A DNA stretch of 64,000 bases from Lunularia cruciata (Eukaryota; Streptophyta; Marchantiopsida; Lunulariales; Lunulariaceae), in NCBI GenBank assembly GCA_948567375.1, contig OX419762.1:9616001-9680000 (forward strand). The letters run 5' to 3'. The notes below the pieces were generated by a model that ran no database searches, was not told the origin of the DNA, and saw only the letters and a program-made list of their open reading frames with translations. This document shows, piece by piece, positions 1 to 10,905 of the stretch (positions are counted from its first letter, which is position 1; every line of letters starts with the position of its first letter). The position numbers were made by a program, and so were the translations under genes.

Positions 1-22
1 CTAAGATCCAAGAGCCTACACC

Positions 23-752
23 TGTAATACAAAGAGCTATCCATATGAATTCAATGTTAAATTTGGTTTGGTAATATCTTGAATGATGTTATACATGATG
101 GTCAAAATAAATCAAATAGAAGTATCACCAAAAGAGTACTTCTACTAATAGTGCAAAAACCAAATAAACTTGAAAGACCTTAGAATCAATAGCTAGACAT
201 ATGATTTAAATGTGAGAATTAGTTTGGTAACATCTAGAAGAATGTTACACATGATGGACTAAATAATTCAGAAAAAGGTATCACCAAAAGTGGACTTCTA
301 CTAATAGAGTAAGAATTGAAATATGTTTGAAATCTTTGAAGGCAATTTCAAAGGCTCAAACGGATGAACTAGGCCTCAAAAATGTGCGGGTCCCCCCCCC
401 AACAAAGTTAAGGTTGGCCTTCCATCCCTCCTGGTTTGTCTTGTCAAGAGCTTTCCAACGGTACCTTACCCATGTGATTCTGAGATTCCTATAAGAAGAC
501 TCCCTAAAAGATTCTTTCCAATCAAAGCTTGTTTGACCAGCCAGATAGGACCTGGACCGACATGTCACCCATCCAACTAAGTAATCCAAGGGTGGAGCTT
601 GCTGACATGTCACCTAACTATGTGCCTAATCCTATGGTGGAGCTTCCTTGGAGGAGATCTACTTGGTCTATATAATAAAGAGAATGTGCTCCTTTGAATG
701 ATTGAGTGTGAAATCTGTGTTTTCTTTCTTCTCTTGTCCTCTAAATATTACA
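23..752 (+). mobile_element. Solo LTR (730 bp), TGTAATAC family
   Basis: Begins TGTAATAC and ends TATTACA, a matched inverted terminus. It is flanked by 5-bp direct repeats ACACC (18-22) and GCACC (53 bases into the 700s, 753-757), one mismatch. A TATA-box-like TATATAATA at 669-677 marks the plus-strand promoter, and a C-tract lies at 392-400. The corresponding unfilled site is in the inverted element copy at 33619-33623. Confidence 0.85.
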
Positions 753-1340
753 GCACCTTTGTCAGAGCAAAAGCAAAGACATGTTCTAGTAGCATGAGGA
801 ATGGACGAGTCAACTAAAAGAGAATGTATCGTATGTTCACACTATTGCTCCATCAAGGGAGCAAGGACGTGCTCTAGTAGCCTGAGGAATGGACAAGTCA
901 AGTAAGAGAGAATGTATCGTATGTTCACACTATTGCTCCATCAAGGAAGATGATAAACCTCTTGTCCTGTCTAATGATAGTGAAGCAAAAGATAGAAAGT
1001 ACTCTCATGCCGTAAGGATAGATTATCTCTTGTTTGCCAAAATAACATAATAACAAGAGAGAAAATTGTCCTTCTTCCACCTCTATCACATAAATCTCCA
1101 AAATTGGCTGATCGACGACCTGAAAATGAAAGGAAAGTAGTGCTACCAAGGGAACTCAACTACCCAAAAATGCTACAAGTGCCGTCTCCTCCATAGATAG
1201 CAAACCAACCCTCCACACGAGATCGACAACCTGAAAATGAAAGGAAAGTAGTGCTACCAAGGGAACTCAACTACCCAAAAATGCTACAAGTGCCATCTCC
1301 TCCATAGATAGCAAACCAACCCTCCACAAGAGATCGACCA
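753..1340 (+). pseudogene. Retroelement E1 coding relic, 3' part (copy A)
   Basis: Translates in pieces to RECIVCSHYCSIKE, then DKPLVLSNDSEAKD, then AVRIDYLLF, broken by stops and two local tandem duplications. The same peptide run occurs at 5912-6178 (plus) and in reverse at 33550-33290, so it was once a protein-coding segment. I do not recognise the domain; a gag or ORF1 product of a retroelement is the likeliest reading. Confidence 0.5.
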
Positions 1341-1650
1341 AACCGTATGTCTACATGCCAAATCTTTTGTTATACACTCAAATGTTCTTAGTCCAATAAT
1401 ATCAACTAAAACTTTCATAATACTCTTATCGAATGCTCTCAATCATAATATGAAGGACGAGAGGGAAATTGTATCAATGAAGTAAGTTGATTAGAGAAGC
1501 AATATTACAAAAGAATATACCAAATGCCATCTAGGATCCTCTTGGTAATGGAAAGTAATCCACATGGAAAATCTCCTTTGCAAATGCACCGTCTAACAAG
1601 CTCTAGACAAAATTCTCATATCATACTAGCACTCCAAAGGGAAATGAATT
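1341..1650. other. Unassigned spacer, duplicated at 6270-6580
   Basis: No gene signal. The stretch is conserved in both segmental copies with moderate divergence. Confidence 0.5.
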
Positions 1651-2640
1651 ATCCTAAGAGGTCGCCTCTCGTAGCAAAAGTGAATTGTTAGATGAGGAGG
1701 ATTGTCCGCGTTCCATTACTGTAGAGGACGACCATGAAAGCTTGTACCACGTAGAAGGGATATGCAACTCTGTTGGAACGGAGAGGAATGGGCGGCACAG
1801 CGCTCCTGGTTGACCGGGAGTGTCCGTAGCTGATCGAGTCACGAGACTATGGGCTATGAAGATCTTTCGGGAGCGGCACATGAGACAGAGGCAGGATTAC
1901 TTAAGCTCTCCACAGGCAAAGGGTGGAGGACCGTGATGGCCAGGGCCGACAGCGATTCTGACGCATGAGCACACAAATTCTATTAGTACTTTCGTTCTCC
2001 TGTTCGGCTTGTGTTTACTGTCAATCATAGAGTGGACTTGGAGAGTTCGATTGCTGATCAGTCAAGTAACTACGAACTCTTCCGCTCAATCGCAGCAGAA
2101 ATGTAAAACCCAGACTAGCGATGAGCGATATTCACCTTGCACGACGTCAAGAGACACTCTGCATCGGGCTCGTCTCGTCTGGTCTTTGGAGTCCCCTGCA
2201 ACTCGGGGTTTGGGGTCAGGAGCATGAAACCTAACTTCCTCGTATCCCTAATGTACACGCTTGCATCTCTGAAGTCCCATCTCCGTAGTAACAACTCAGT
2301 GATCTATCCGTATGCTTAAGCATTTCTGTCTGTATCACTTCTATAGATATTCAACCGATATTCAATTCATGCGATTTTGGTGATCTGCGGTTCATAACGT
2401 CGTTTGTTGGACCATCCGTATCTCAAAGGAGCCATGTCACTGAACTTCTCTCAGCCTCGCCTATATCGTCGTAGCTCACTTTCGATAGTCCGCCACAATC
2501 TGTCAACGGCTTTTCTAGTTCCATTGCAGACTGCTTAATTGCTGTGTGAACAAACTGACACGAGAATCCAGCTGGTAGCAGTTGAACAGTTCCTCCCACT
2601 TGAAAATAGGAATTCATTCCATCCGTGTGTCAATCAATCA
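1650..2640 (-). pseudogene. NB-ARC relic (copy A)
   Basis: The minus strand matches the 3' half of the intact NB-ARC exon. 2423-2617 encodes a broken LSKVSYDDIGEAE segment equivalent to the receptor's LRVSYDDLGNPE region, and 2127-2330 matches the DNA coding for the region after the MHD motif, in shifted frames. P-loop and kinase-2 are absent. It cannot encode a receptor. Confidence 0.75.
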
Positions 2641-3180
2641 TTAATGTCTGGCCTCCACTGATGGGTGGCCATCCACAGGGTCTCTATCTCGTTCAAACAC
2701 TCGACGACATTGATTATGCCTGTCTTAACTATTAGCTAGACCTAGTGATCAGAATTCCACAGGTCAAGTCTGTAGAGTCATCCTCTCCTAACCGCATGCT
2801 GTTCGCAACATAGACAGAAGGTTCGAATTGACATTGTCTTTAGGGTCATGCGCGCCATCTACTTTAACTGTAAACAGAACATGAGAATATAATTTCTTCA
2901 TCACCAAAAGTGGAGAAATTGTGGAACTTCTTCAAGTTTCTGCATATTTGAAATCTGTGCCGAATGTCCACTCACTGGGCGTGCCATAGACAGTGGGTAG
3001 TTGAAACCGTGCAATAGATAGTGGGCACTTGACAAGACACATATTCTAATAAGCCTACTCAAAATCATTCGGCAATACTACGAATCCAAAGGCATATCGG
3101 GTTGTGGGATGAACATCTTTATCATGAGCCTCCGATATGGTTATCGACTCTTAATGTGAACAAAGGCGTAATGCAAATGG
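2640..3180 (-). pseudogene. Spacer with possible post-LRR coding relic (copy A)
   Basis: On the minus strand an open stretch contains QLPTVYGTPSEWTFGTDFK and then KVDGAHDPK. The same segments recur at 7983-8165 and 30932-31150. It lies between an LRR relic (upstream) and an NB-ARC relic (downstream), so it could be a C-terminal domain of a lost receptor. No family is recognised. Copy A has a deletion at about 2838. Confidence 0.35.
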
Positions 3181-3182
3181 GA

Positions 3183-3535
3183 TATTTTGCAGAATAAGAA
3201 GATAATTCCAATTCAAAACGAGTATTAGACGTGTGTTTCCCCATCGAATCACCACGATTACTCGCTGTGTCCATTGAACTTTTCTCCACAAAGGACATAT
3301 CGCTCCTTACAGACGCCGAGAGGATTTCAATATTCTCTCTATTGAAAGTTCAAAGGGTGCAAGTATATGGTACAAAATTTGTATGCGGACCCCTAAAGAC
3401 AGAAAAAGCAAAGTAACTGTGAGAGGCATATTTTGCAGAATAAGAAGGTGGTTCCAATCCAAAACGAGTATTTAGATGTGAGTTTCGCCATCGAATCACC
3501 ACGATTACTCGCTGTGTCCATTGAACTTTTCCCTC
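3183..3535. repeat. R2 repeat insertion flanked by about 105-bp direct repeats (copy A)
   Basis: About 140 bp of R2 (about 3288-3425, starting TCCACAAAGGACATAT) lies between two roughly 105-bp direct repeats (about 3183-3287 and 3426-3532), each running from GCATATTTTGCAGAATAAG-like sequence to TCCATTGAACTTTTC. The relic at 31.33-31.45 kb has this flank only once and no R2, so it is the unfilled arrangement. Confidence 0.7.
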
Positions 3536-4110
3536 TGCTTGCTAGGAATAAAACTGTTCTTTGCTAGCAACTTGTAAATTCGCGAGAGGTGAGAGTGAAT
3601 CTGTAAAGCTCTTGAAGTGTCAGCAATCGGGTACACTCAGGCGATTTAAGCATCAGCAAATGTTGTTACAGTAGAGAATCAGGTACCTTCTCGAACATCC
3701 CGCACTTGGATATTCACTTTCTAGATTCCTTCAGTGTGACGAGTCGTCCCAGGGAAATTGGGACTCTGGTAATACTTTTGCACTCCAGAACCTTTAATTT
3801 CGTCGACGATCAATGCTAGCTGTCCGAAGGACTGCGGTAGTTCTGCCAGGGTTCCACCAATGTTGTCACGGATTTTAGACCTCCGAGTTGCTCTGGGGTT
3901 TCAGGAATTGCCTTCACATGTTTTGCACTAAAGTCCTGTTAGTGACCCAAGTTGTCGAAAGGACTTGGGTTAACGCGCAGAAACACATTCACCTGGCCGT
4001 TGAGTTGCCGGAAGGACTCCGACATTCCCTTCACACTTGTGCAATCTAACTTTGTTAATGACCGGAACTCCCACAAGGACTCATGTAAACTGCCATAAAT
4101 CCTATAGAAC
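3536..4110 (-). pseudogene. LRR relic (copy A)
   Basis: Matches the 3' part of the intact LRR exon around 17780-18110: the DNA for PESLGQL-type repeats is recognisable (for example GTACCTTCTCGAACATCCCGC and AGTTGTCGAAAGGACTTGGG), but stops and frameshifts abound. It sits on the N-terminal side, in minus-strand order, of the NB-ARC relic, so the two do not belong to one gene in the usual order. Confidence 0.7.
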
Positions 4111-4140
4111 TCGCATAGACTAAACTTGCATAGAAAACTC

Positions 4141-4435
4141 ATAGGATGGGAAGACCCCATTAAGCCATACAAGGGAGATGCCAAAAAAAATAAAAAAAAA
4201 GGTAAAATAGGGCTAGGCCACAATAGAGTGTGAAAGAGAAATTTTCTCTATTGCACCTAAGATATCCGAGCTATGCAAGTTATACAAGGGAGAGGCAAAA
4301 AAAAATAAAAAAAAAGGTAAAATAGGGCTAGGCCCCAATAGAGTGTGAAAGAGAAATTTTCTGTATTGCACCTAAGATATCCGAGCTATGCAAGTTGTAC
4401 AAGATATCCGAGCTATGCAAGTTGTACGGACTACA
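4141..4435 (+). repeat. Hairpin repeat H1, tandemly duplicated 115-bp unit
   Basis: Starts GGATGGGAAGACCCCAT at 4144. Units 4169-4283 and 4284-4398 are near-identical and include two A-rich runs, a GGTAAAATAGGGCTAGGCC hairpin segment and a TTGCACCTAAGATATCC tail; 4399-4434 repeats the tail again. It leads directly into the E1 coding relic. Confidence 0.8.
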
Positions 4436-5127
4436 AACAACTAGAATATCTGAAGAAATATCACCTATTGTTATTACTCTCTTATGGATTGCACCAACCA
4501 CTTTCTTCTATAGAGCAATGGACACACACGGTCTAAAATATGTTACAAAGTATGAGAGTGAGAGTGGTAACACTTGGCGCCTAATAGGTAAGCTCTAAGA
4601 CACTGCCTAACAAATGTGTCGAATGTGGTGTACATCACTCCATATAATTCCAAGTATAGAGGAACAAAGAGGTAACCTTGCTGCATACCCTATACTTGGA
4701 GACCTTGCAACCTGCTGCTGCACTCACCACCCATCTAAGGGGATGGGTAATCACTCCCTCCAAAATTTATCACTCATAGGGTCTAAACCATGACATCTGC
4801 TCCTATCACCTGATCATCTCGGACCAAGTATAAGTCTACCCTAACACGTGTGGCCTACAAAGCATATGAATGTTCCCTCAAGCCAAGTATCCACTCTCTC
4901 GTGTCATAGCAAACAATATGTCCCTAATAGCATCATGGGTACTATCCTCTGTCCTCCAAAAGGACACCGTGTCATATGGACCATTGCTACATCTAGTGTA
5001 AAAACATACTCACAAGTGAGTAATGAAGATGCAGATGGGTGGACCAAACCTAGGCAGAACCTCATCATTGTAGAGAAAGTAACTCATGCAAATCAGAATG
5101 CATGGTCGAGCTAAGATCCAAGAGCCT
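4380..5127 (+). pseudogene. Retroelement E1 coding relic, 5' part
   Basis: Open pieces at 4395-4598 (ISEEISPIVITLLWIAP, then a FFYRAMDTHG segment) and 4848-5114 (NSIMGTILCPPKGH, then SQVSNEDADGWTKP). The same two peptides occur in reverse at 34.4-33.66 kb and, for the first, in two pieces at 29.1-29.45 kb. It was a coding element; I would guess gag or ORF1, but no diagnostic motif is visible. Confidence 0.5.
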
Positions 5128-5132
5128 GCACC

Positions 5133-5863
5133 CGTAATACCAAAAGCTATCCATATGATCTCGATGCTAAATTTGGTTTGGTAATATCTTGAATGATGTT
5201 ATACATGATGGTCAAAATCAAATAGAAGTATCACCAAAAGAATACTTATACTAATAGCGCAAAAACCAAATAAACTTGAAGACGTTAGAATCAATAGCTA
5301 GACATATGATTTAAATGTGAGAATTAGTTTGGTAACATCTAGAAGAATGTTACACATGATGGACTAAACAATTCAGAAAAAAGTATCACCAAAAGTGGAC
5401 TTCTACTAATAGAATAAGAATTAAAATATGCTTGAAATCTTTGAAGGCAATTTCAGAAGCTTAAATGGATGAACTAGACCTAAAAAATGTGCAGCTTCCC
5501 CCTCCCCCCCCCCAAAAGTTAAGGTTGGCCTTCCATCCCTCTTGGTTTGTCTTGTCAAGAGCTTTCACACGATACCTTACCCATGTGATTCTGAGATTCC
5601 TATAAGAAGATTCTCTATAAGATTCCTTCTAATCAAAGTTTGTTTGACCAACCAGATAATACCTGGACCAACATGTCACCCATCCAACTAAGTAATCCAA
5701 GGGTGGAGCTTGCTGATATGTCACCTATCTGTGTGCCTAATCCTATGGTGGAGCTTCCTTGGAGGAGATCCTCTTGGTCTATATAATAAAGAGAATGTGC
5801 TCCTTTGAATAATTGAGTGTGAAATTTGTGTTTTCTTTCTTTTCTTGTCCTCGGAATATTATA
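5133..5863 (+). mobile_element. Solo LTR, copy in duplication B
   Basis: Same LTR at the same site as 23-752, with perfect 5-bp target duplication GCACC at 5128-5132 and 5864-5868. Its first base pair is mutated (CGTAATAC) and it ends TATTATA. The insertion therefore predates the segmental duplication. Confidence 0.85.
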
Positions 5864-5868
5864 GCACC

Positions 5869-6270
5869 TTTGTCGGAGCAATAGCAAAGACGTGCTCTAG
5901 TAGCTTGAAGAATGGACGAGTTAGCTAAGAGAGAATGTATCGTATGTTCACATTATTGCTCCATCAAGGAAGGTGATAAACCTCTTGTCCTGTCTAACGA
6001 TAGTGAAGCAAAAGATGGAAAGTCCTTTCGTGCCGTAAGGATAGATTATCTCTTATTTGTAAGGATAGATTATCTCTTGTTTGCCGTAATAACATCAAGA
6101 GAGAAAAGGATCCTTCTTCAGCCTCTATCACATAAATCTCCAAAATCGGTCGACAACCAAAAAATGAAAGGAAAGTAGTGTTACCAAGGGAACTCAACTA
6201 CCCAAAAATGCTACAAGTGCCGTCTCCTCCATAGATAGCAAACCAACCCTCCACACGAGATCGACCGAAC
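5869..6270 (+). pseudogene. Retroelement E1 coding relic, 3' part (copy B)
   Basis: Best-preserved copy: 5912-6178 is open and starts MDELAKRECIVCSHYCSIKE, followed by DKPLVLSNDSEAKDGK. It contains a short internal duplication of the RIDYLLF segment. It continues the frame interrupted by the solo LTR at 5133-5863. Confidence 0.5.
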
Positions 6271-6579
6271 CGTATGTCTACATGCCAAATCTTTTGTTAT
6301 ACACTCAAATATTCTTAGTCCAATAATATCACCTAAAACTTTCATAATTCTTTTATCTAAAGCTATCAATCATAATATGAAGGACGAGGTGGAATTGTAT
6401 CAATGAAGTAAATTTGATTAGAGAAGCAATACTAGAAAAGAATATACCAAATGCACATTTTCGATTCTCTTGGTAATGGAAGGTAATACACATGGAAAAT
6501 CTCCTTTGCAAATGCACCGTCTAACAAGCTCTAGACAAAATTCTCATATCATACTAGCACTCCAAAGGGAAATGAATTA
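6271..6579. other. Unassigned spacer (copy of 1341-1650)
   Basis: No gene signal. It differs from copy A by several substitutions and small indels. Confidence 0.5.
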
Positions 6580-7570
6580 TCCTAAGAGGTCGCCTCTCGT
6601 AGCAAAAGTGAATTGTTAGATGAGGAGGATTGTCCGCGTTCCATTACTGTAGAGGACGACCATGAAAGCTTGTACCACGTAGAAGGGATATGCAACTCTG
6701 TTGGAACGGAGAGGAATGGGCGGCACAGCGCTCCTGGTTGACCGGGAGTGTCCGTAGCTGATCGAGTCACGAGACTATGGGCTATGAAGATCTTTCGGGA
6801 GCGGCACATGAGACAGAGGCAGGATTACTTAAGCTCTCCACAGGCAAAGGGTGGAGGACCGTGATGGCCAGGGCCGACAGCGATTCTGACGCATGAGCAC
6901 ACAAATTCTATTAGTACTTTCGTTCTCCTGTTCGGCTTGTGTTTACTGTCAATCATAGAGTGGACTTGGAGAGTTCGATTGCTGATCAGTCAAGTAACTA
7001 CGAACTCTTCCGCTCAATCGCAGCAGAAATGTAAAACCCAGACTAGCGATGAGCGATATTCACCTTGCACGACGTCAAGAGACACTCTGCATCGGGCTCG
7101 TCTCGTCTGGTCTTTGGAGTCCCCTGCAACTCGGGGTTTGGGGTCAGGAGCATGAAACCTAACTTCCTCGTATCCCTAATGTACACGCTTGCATCTCTGA
7201 AGTCCCATCTCCGTAGTAACAACTCAGTGATCTATCCGTATGCTTAAGCATTTCTGTCTGTATCACTTCTATAGATATTCAACCGATATTCAATTCATGC
7301 GATTTTGGTGATCTGCGGTTCATAACGTCGTTTGTTGGACCATCCGTATCTCAAAGGAGCCATGTCACTGAACTTCTCTCAGCCTCGCCTATATCGTCGT
7401 AGCTCACTTTCGATAGTCCGCCACAATCTGTCAACGGCTTTTCTAGTTCCATTGCAGACTGCTTAATTGCTGTGTGAACAAACTGACACGAGAATCCAGC
7501 TGGTAGCAGTTGAACAGTTCCTCCCACTTGAAAATAGGAATTCATTCCATCCGTGTGTCAATCAATCATT
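6580..7570 (-). pseudogene. NB-ARC relic (copy B)
   Basis: Appears identical to the relic at 1650-2640 over its whole length, including the same frame breaks. The decay therefore happened before the duplication, or the two have been homogenised. Confidence 0.75.
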
Positions 7571-8300
7571 AATGTCTGGCCTCCACTGATGGGTGGCCAT
7601 CCACAGGGTCTCTATCTCGTTCAAACACTCGACGACATTGATTATGCCTGTCTTAACTATTAGCTAGACCTAGTGATCAGAATTCCACAGGTCAAGTCTG
7701 TAGAGTCATCCTCTCCTAACCGCATGCTGTTCGCAACATAGACAGAAGGTTCGAATTATTGAAATTCGTGATCTGACACTCCAGCGCAGCAGAGTAGCCT
7801 GTATGATTATTGTACTTTCTCATGATTTTCAGATTTGTCAATCCCAATTGCAGCGAAAGGTCGGATGTTTAGTCCCTTACATTGTGATAAATCATATCCG
7901 GAGCATTTCCTGCGCCATTGGTATGACGCAGTTGCGATTGATGTAGAAAACTTTGTCTTTAGGGTCATGCGCACCATCTACTTTAACTGTAAACAGAACA
8001 TGAGAATATAATTTCTTCATCACCAAAAGTGGAGAAATTGTGGAACTTCTTCAAGTTTCTGCACACATATTTGAAATCTGTGCCGAATGTCCACTCACTG
8101 GGCGTGCCATAGACAGTGGGTAGTTGAAACCGCGCAATAGATAGTGGGCACTTGACAAGACGCATATTCTAATAAGCCTACTCAAAATCATTCGGCAATA
8201 CTACGAATCCAAAGGCATATCGGGTTGTGGGATGAACATCTTTATCATGAGCCTCCGATATGGTTATCGACTCTTAAAGTGAAGAAAGGCGTAATGCAAA
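7570..8300 (-). pseudogene. Spacer with possible post-LRR coding relic (copy B)
   Basis: Fuller version of 2640-3180. The open frame at 8165-7983 reads through FQLPTVYGTPSEWTFG and EEIIFSCSVYS. The 7758-7950 part is deleted in copy A but kept here and in the relic at 30.8-31.0 kb. Confidence 0.4.
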
Positions 8301-8655
8301 TGGGATATTTTGCAGAATAAGAAGATGATTCCAATTCAAAACGAGTATTAGACGTGTGTTTCCCCATCGAATCACCACGATTACTCGCTGTATCCATTGA
8401 GCTTTTCTCCACAAAGGACATATCGCTCCTTACAGACGCCGAGAGGATTTCAATATTCTCTCTATTGGAAGTTCAAAGGGTGCAAGTATAAGGTACAAAA
8501 TTTGTATGCGGACCCATAAAGACAGAAAAAGCAAAGTAACTGTGAGAGGCATATTTTGCAGAATAAGAAGGTGGTTCCAATTCAAAACGAGTATTTAGAT
8601 GTGAGTTTCGCCATCGAATCACCACGATTACTCGCTGTGTCCATTGAACTTTTCC
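8300..8655. repeat. R2 repeat insertion with flanking direct repeats (copy B)
   Basis: Same arrangement as 3183-3535, with few differences. Confidence 0.7.
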
Positions 8656-9700
8656 CTCTGCTTGCTAGGAATAAAACTGTTCTTTGCTAGCAACTTGTAA
8701 ATTCGCGAGAGGTGAGGGTGAATCTGTAAAGCTCTTGAAGTGTCAGCAACCGGGTACACTCAGGCGATTTAAGCATCAGCAAATGTTGTTACAGTAGAGA
8801 ATCAGATACCTTCTCGAACATCCCGCACTTGGATATTCACTTTATAGATTCCTTCAGTGTGACGAGTCGTCCCAGGGAAATTGGGACTCTGCTAATACTC
8901 TCGCACTCCAGAACCTTTAATTTCGTCGACGATCAATGCTAGCTGTCCGAAGGATTGGGGTAGTTCTGCCAGGGTTCCAACAATGTTGTCAAGGATTTTA
9001 GACCTCCGAGTTGCTCTGGGGTGTCAGGAATTGCCTTCACATTTTTTGCACTAAAGTCCTGTTAGAGACCCAAGTTGTCGAAAGGACTTGGGTTAACGCG
9101 CAGAAACAGATTCACCTGGCCGTTGAGTTGCCGGAAGGACTCCGACATTCCCTTCACACTTGTGCAATCTAACTTTGTTAATGACCGGAACTCCCACAAG
9201 GACTCAGGTAAACTGCCATAAATCCTATAACCTATTTTGAATGTTTTAAGGGAGCCGAGTTGGCCTGAGATCATGAGGATGCGATTTGCTGCTTCTTACG
9301 TTGAGCCTTTGCAGTGATCTAAGGGTCCCGAGTGAGTCAGGGTAGTCCTCCACCTCCCCCCATATTGACAAGTTATTGGAGCTATTAACAAGCTAGATGA
9401 AAGAGAAATTCGGGAAGGACTGCACATCAGAAAAGATGCACTGCTAGGCGATCTTGTTGTTTTCTGCGATTTAGTACGCAGTACAAAGTAGCTCTGACTA
9501 CGTGTCTCTAGCACTCAGCATGCACGACTATACACCTAGTTTGTTCCGTGAGATCGCCTTCTTGAACTGAGTCAACCCAAAACTGAATAATAACTGCAAA
9601 TTTTTAAATCTTACTTAGTCTTGTAGAGATCAATTAAAGCCCGTTTCAAGTCTGAAATCGAGATACAATCGTTGGTGCTACTACAATTATTCTTTTTGTA
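8656..9700 (-). pseudogene. LRR relic and flank (copy B)
   Basis: Continues beyond the duplication: 9230-9400 still matches LRR-coding DNA, including an open frame at 9274-9062 with SLPESLWEFRSLTKLDC and ESFRQLNGQVN. About 9400-9700 matches the flank that follows the LRR relics at 15.2-15.5 kb and 34.6-34.9 kb. Confidence 0.65.
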
Positions 9701-9793
9701 CGTCGCCCTACGTTAGAGGGTTTCAGAAATAGTATTGACGATGTCTAAAGGACAAATAATAAACTTTTAATCACTTTTTTTGCAATTCTTCAC

Positions 9794-10007
9794 TCGCCCG
9801 TGAGTTACTAACTGAACCCATCGTAAATATCCTTTGTGGGTAAATTGATGTAATTTATGTTCATTTCTAAAAAGCAGGCTTCCACTTATGGATGTTTAGA
9901 TCGCCCATAAGTTACTAACTGAACCCATCGTAAATATCCTTTGTGGGTAAATTGATGTAAACTATGTTCATTTCTAAAAAGCAGACTTCCACTTATGGAT
10001 GTTTAGA
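9794..10007. repeat. Two-copy tandem repeat, 107-bp period
   Basis: Units start at 9794 and 9901 (TCGCCCGTGAG and TCGCCCATAAG) and run to CACTTATGGATGTTTAGAT. They differ at only a few positions. Confidence 0.85.
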
Positions 10008-10200
10008 TAATGAAATAAGTGTTGAATCAATTAGGTGACTTGGATAACACATTGAACTACCACGAGAAAAATAGACACCAACGAACTTCAACAAGCATTA
10101 ACTTTTTGGAAGCCCACAAGCACTTACTTTTTGCCGACGTTCAAACAACTCTTCTTGAAATTTCCTTGGATTCACTAAAGAGAACGTGAAAAGGGAGACG

Positions 10201-10300
10201 TGTAGAAAACATGAAGGATGGAAAGACCCCATCAAGCCTTACAAGGAGAGACTAAAAAGGCAAAATGGGGCTAAGCCCTAATAGAGTCTATATAAGAAAT
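10201..10300 (+). repeat. Hairpin repeat H1, single copy
   Basis: GAAAACATGAAGGATGGAAA, then GACCCCATCAAGCC, ACAAGGAGAG and AAAATGGGGCTAAGCCC. The GGGGC/GCCC(C) stem is present with its last base changed. Followed by a TCTATATAAG sequence that resembles a TATA box. Confidence 0.75.
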
Positions 10301-10309
10301 AGTAGAGAA

Positions 10310-10565
10310 CCATTTGAACAAAATTCAAATCAGAAAATCTATTATTGATACTAATTAATATTTAACGGGATATATTGTAAACTCCATCTCTTTTATTTCT
10401 TATTTTCAAACATCTTTCAACACCTTCTTCTTGAAATTTTCCTAGATTCCCTAAAGAACCATTTGCACAAAATTCAAATCAGATAATCTATTAGTGATAA
10501 TAATTAATATTTTATGGGTTATATTGTAAATTCCATATCTTTTATTTCTTACGACCACCAATTAG
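10310..10565. repeat. Two-copy repeat, about 165-bp period
   Basis: The run CAAAATTCAAATCAGA through CTTTTATTTCTTA occurs at about 10319 and again at about 10476. AT-rich, no coding signal. Confidence 0.75.
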
Positions 10566-10860
10566 AGGGTTTGTTAAAATTAAGGAACTTGGATGGATCC
10601 CCATAATCTACCCAAATAGAATAATATTGGTGTGACCCATATAAAATTTTCAAACACTTTGTAAATATAATTTAGAAAAAAAATTGTAAATACCATTTAG
10701 AAATTACATGAAACTTTGTAAAGTTATTTCTGAAAAGCAATTTGTAAACCCACCTCACCTTTTTAGCAAATCCAACTCATTGTATAATACTAACCAATCT
10801 GATGATTCCATTTGACAATACTAGATCTAACAAGTAAAGAACGATAGTGAGTTATGTTAT
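10566..10860. other. AT-rich spacer with a reverse copy of the 39.7 kb repeat
   Basis: 10735-10830 contains AAACCCACCTCACC and ACCAATCTGATG, the reverse complement of the tandem repeat at 39710-39990. Nothing else recognised. Confidence 0.5.
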
Positions 10861-10864
10861 GGGT

Positions 10865-10905
10865 AATTTTCATGATTGGGAGTAAGGCCCCCAATCATGA
10901 AAATT
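10865..10905. repeat. Perfect 16-bp inverted repeat with 9-base loop
   Basis: Arms AATTTTCATGATTGGG (10865-10880) and CCCAATCATGAAAATT (10890-10905) are exact complements around AGTAAGGCC. Confidence 0.9.

Larger units (their letters stand above)
1..4110. repeat. Segmental duplication, copy A
   Basis: This stretch is repeated in tandem at 5113-9227. The offset is 5112 bases at the left end and 4928 bases across 1654-2617. Between about 1620 and 2840 I see no difference from copy B. The flanks show scattered substitutions and indels. Copy A carries two small tandem duplications absent from B (about 88-bp period at 774-945, 111-bp period at 1112-1333) and lacks about 160-190 bp after 2838 that copy B and the 29.8 kb relic both have. 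Confidence 0.9.
5113..9227. repeat. Segmental duplication, copy B
   Basis: Second unit of the tandem duplication. It keeps the 7758-7950 segment missing from copy A. It diverges from copy A after about 9227, where copy B continues as an LRR relic and copy A runs into the hairpin repeat at 4141. Confidence 0.9.

Noticed and set aside
1..1340. TGTAATAC LTRs as the LTRs of the PHD-type element
   Set aside because: The better-preserved PHD-type relic at 35.7-37.9 kb is not flanked by this LTR, and the copy near 59 kb is a separate solo insertion with its own TCAAG target duplication.
1654..2319. Short open frames of 60-75 codons identical in both duplication copies
   Set aside because: Identity comes from the DNA duplication; they are chance frames across NB-ARC-derived sequence.
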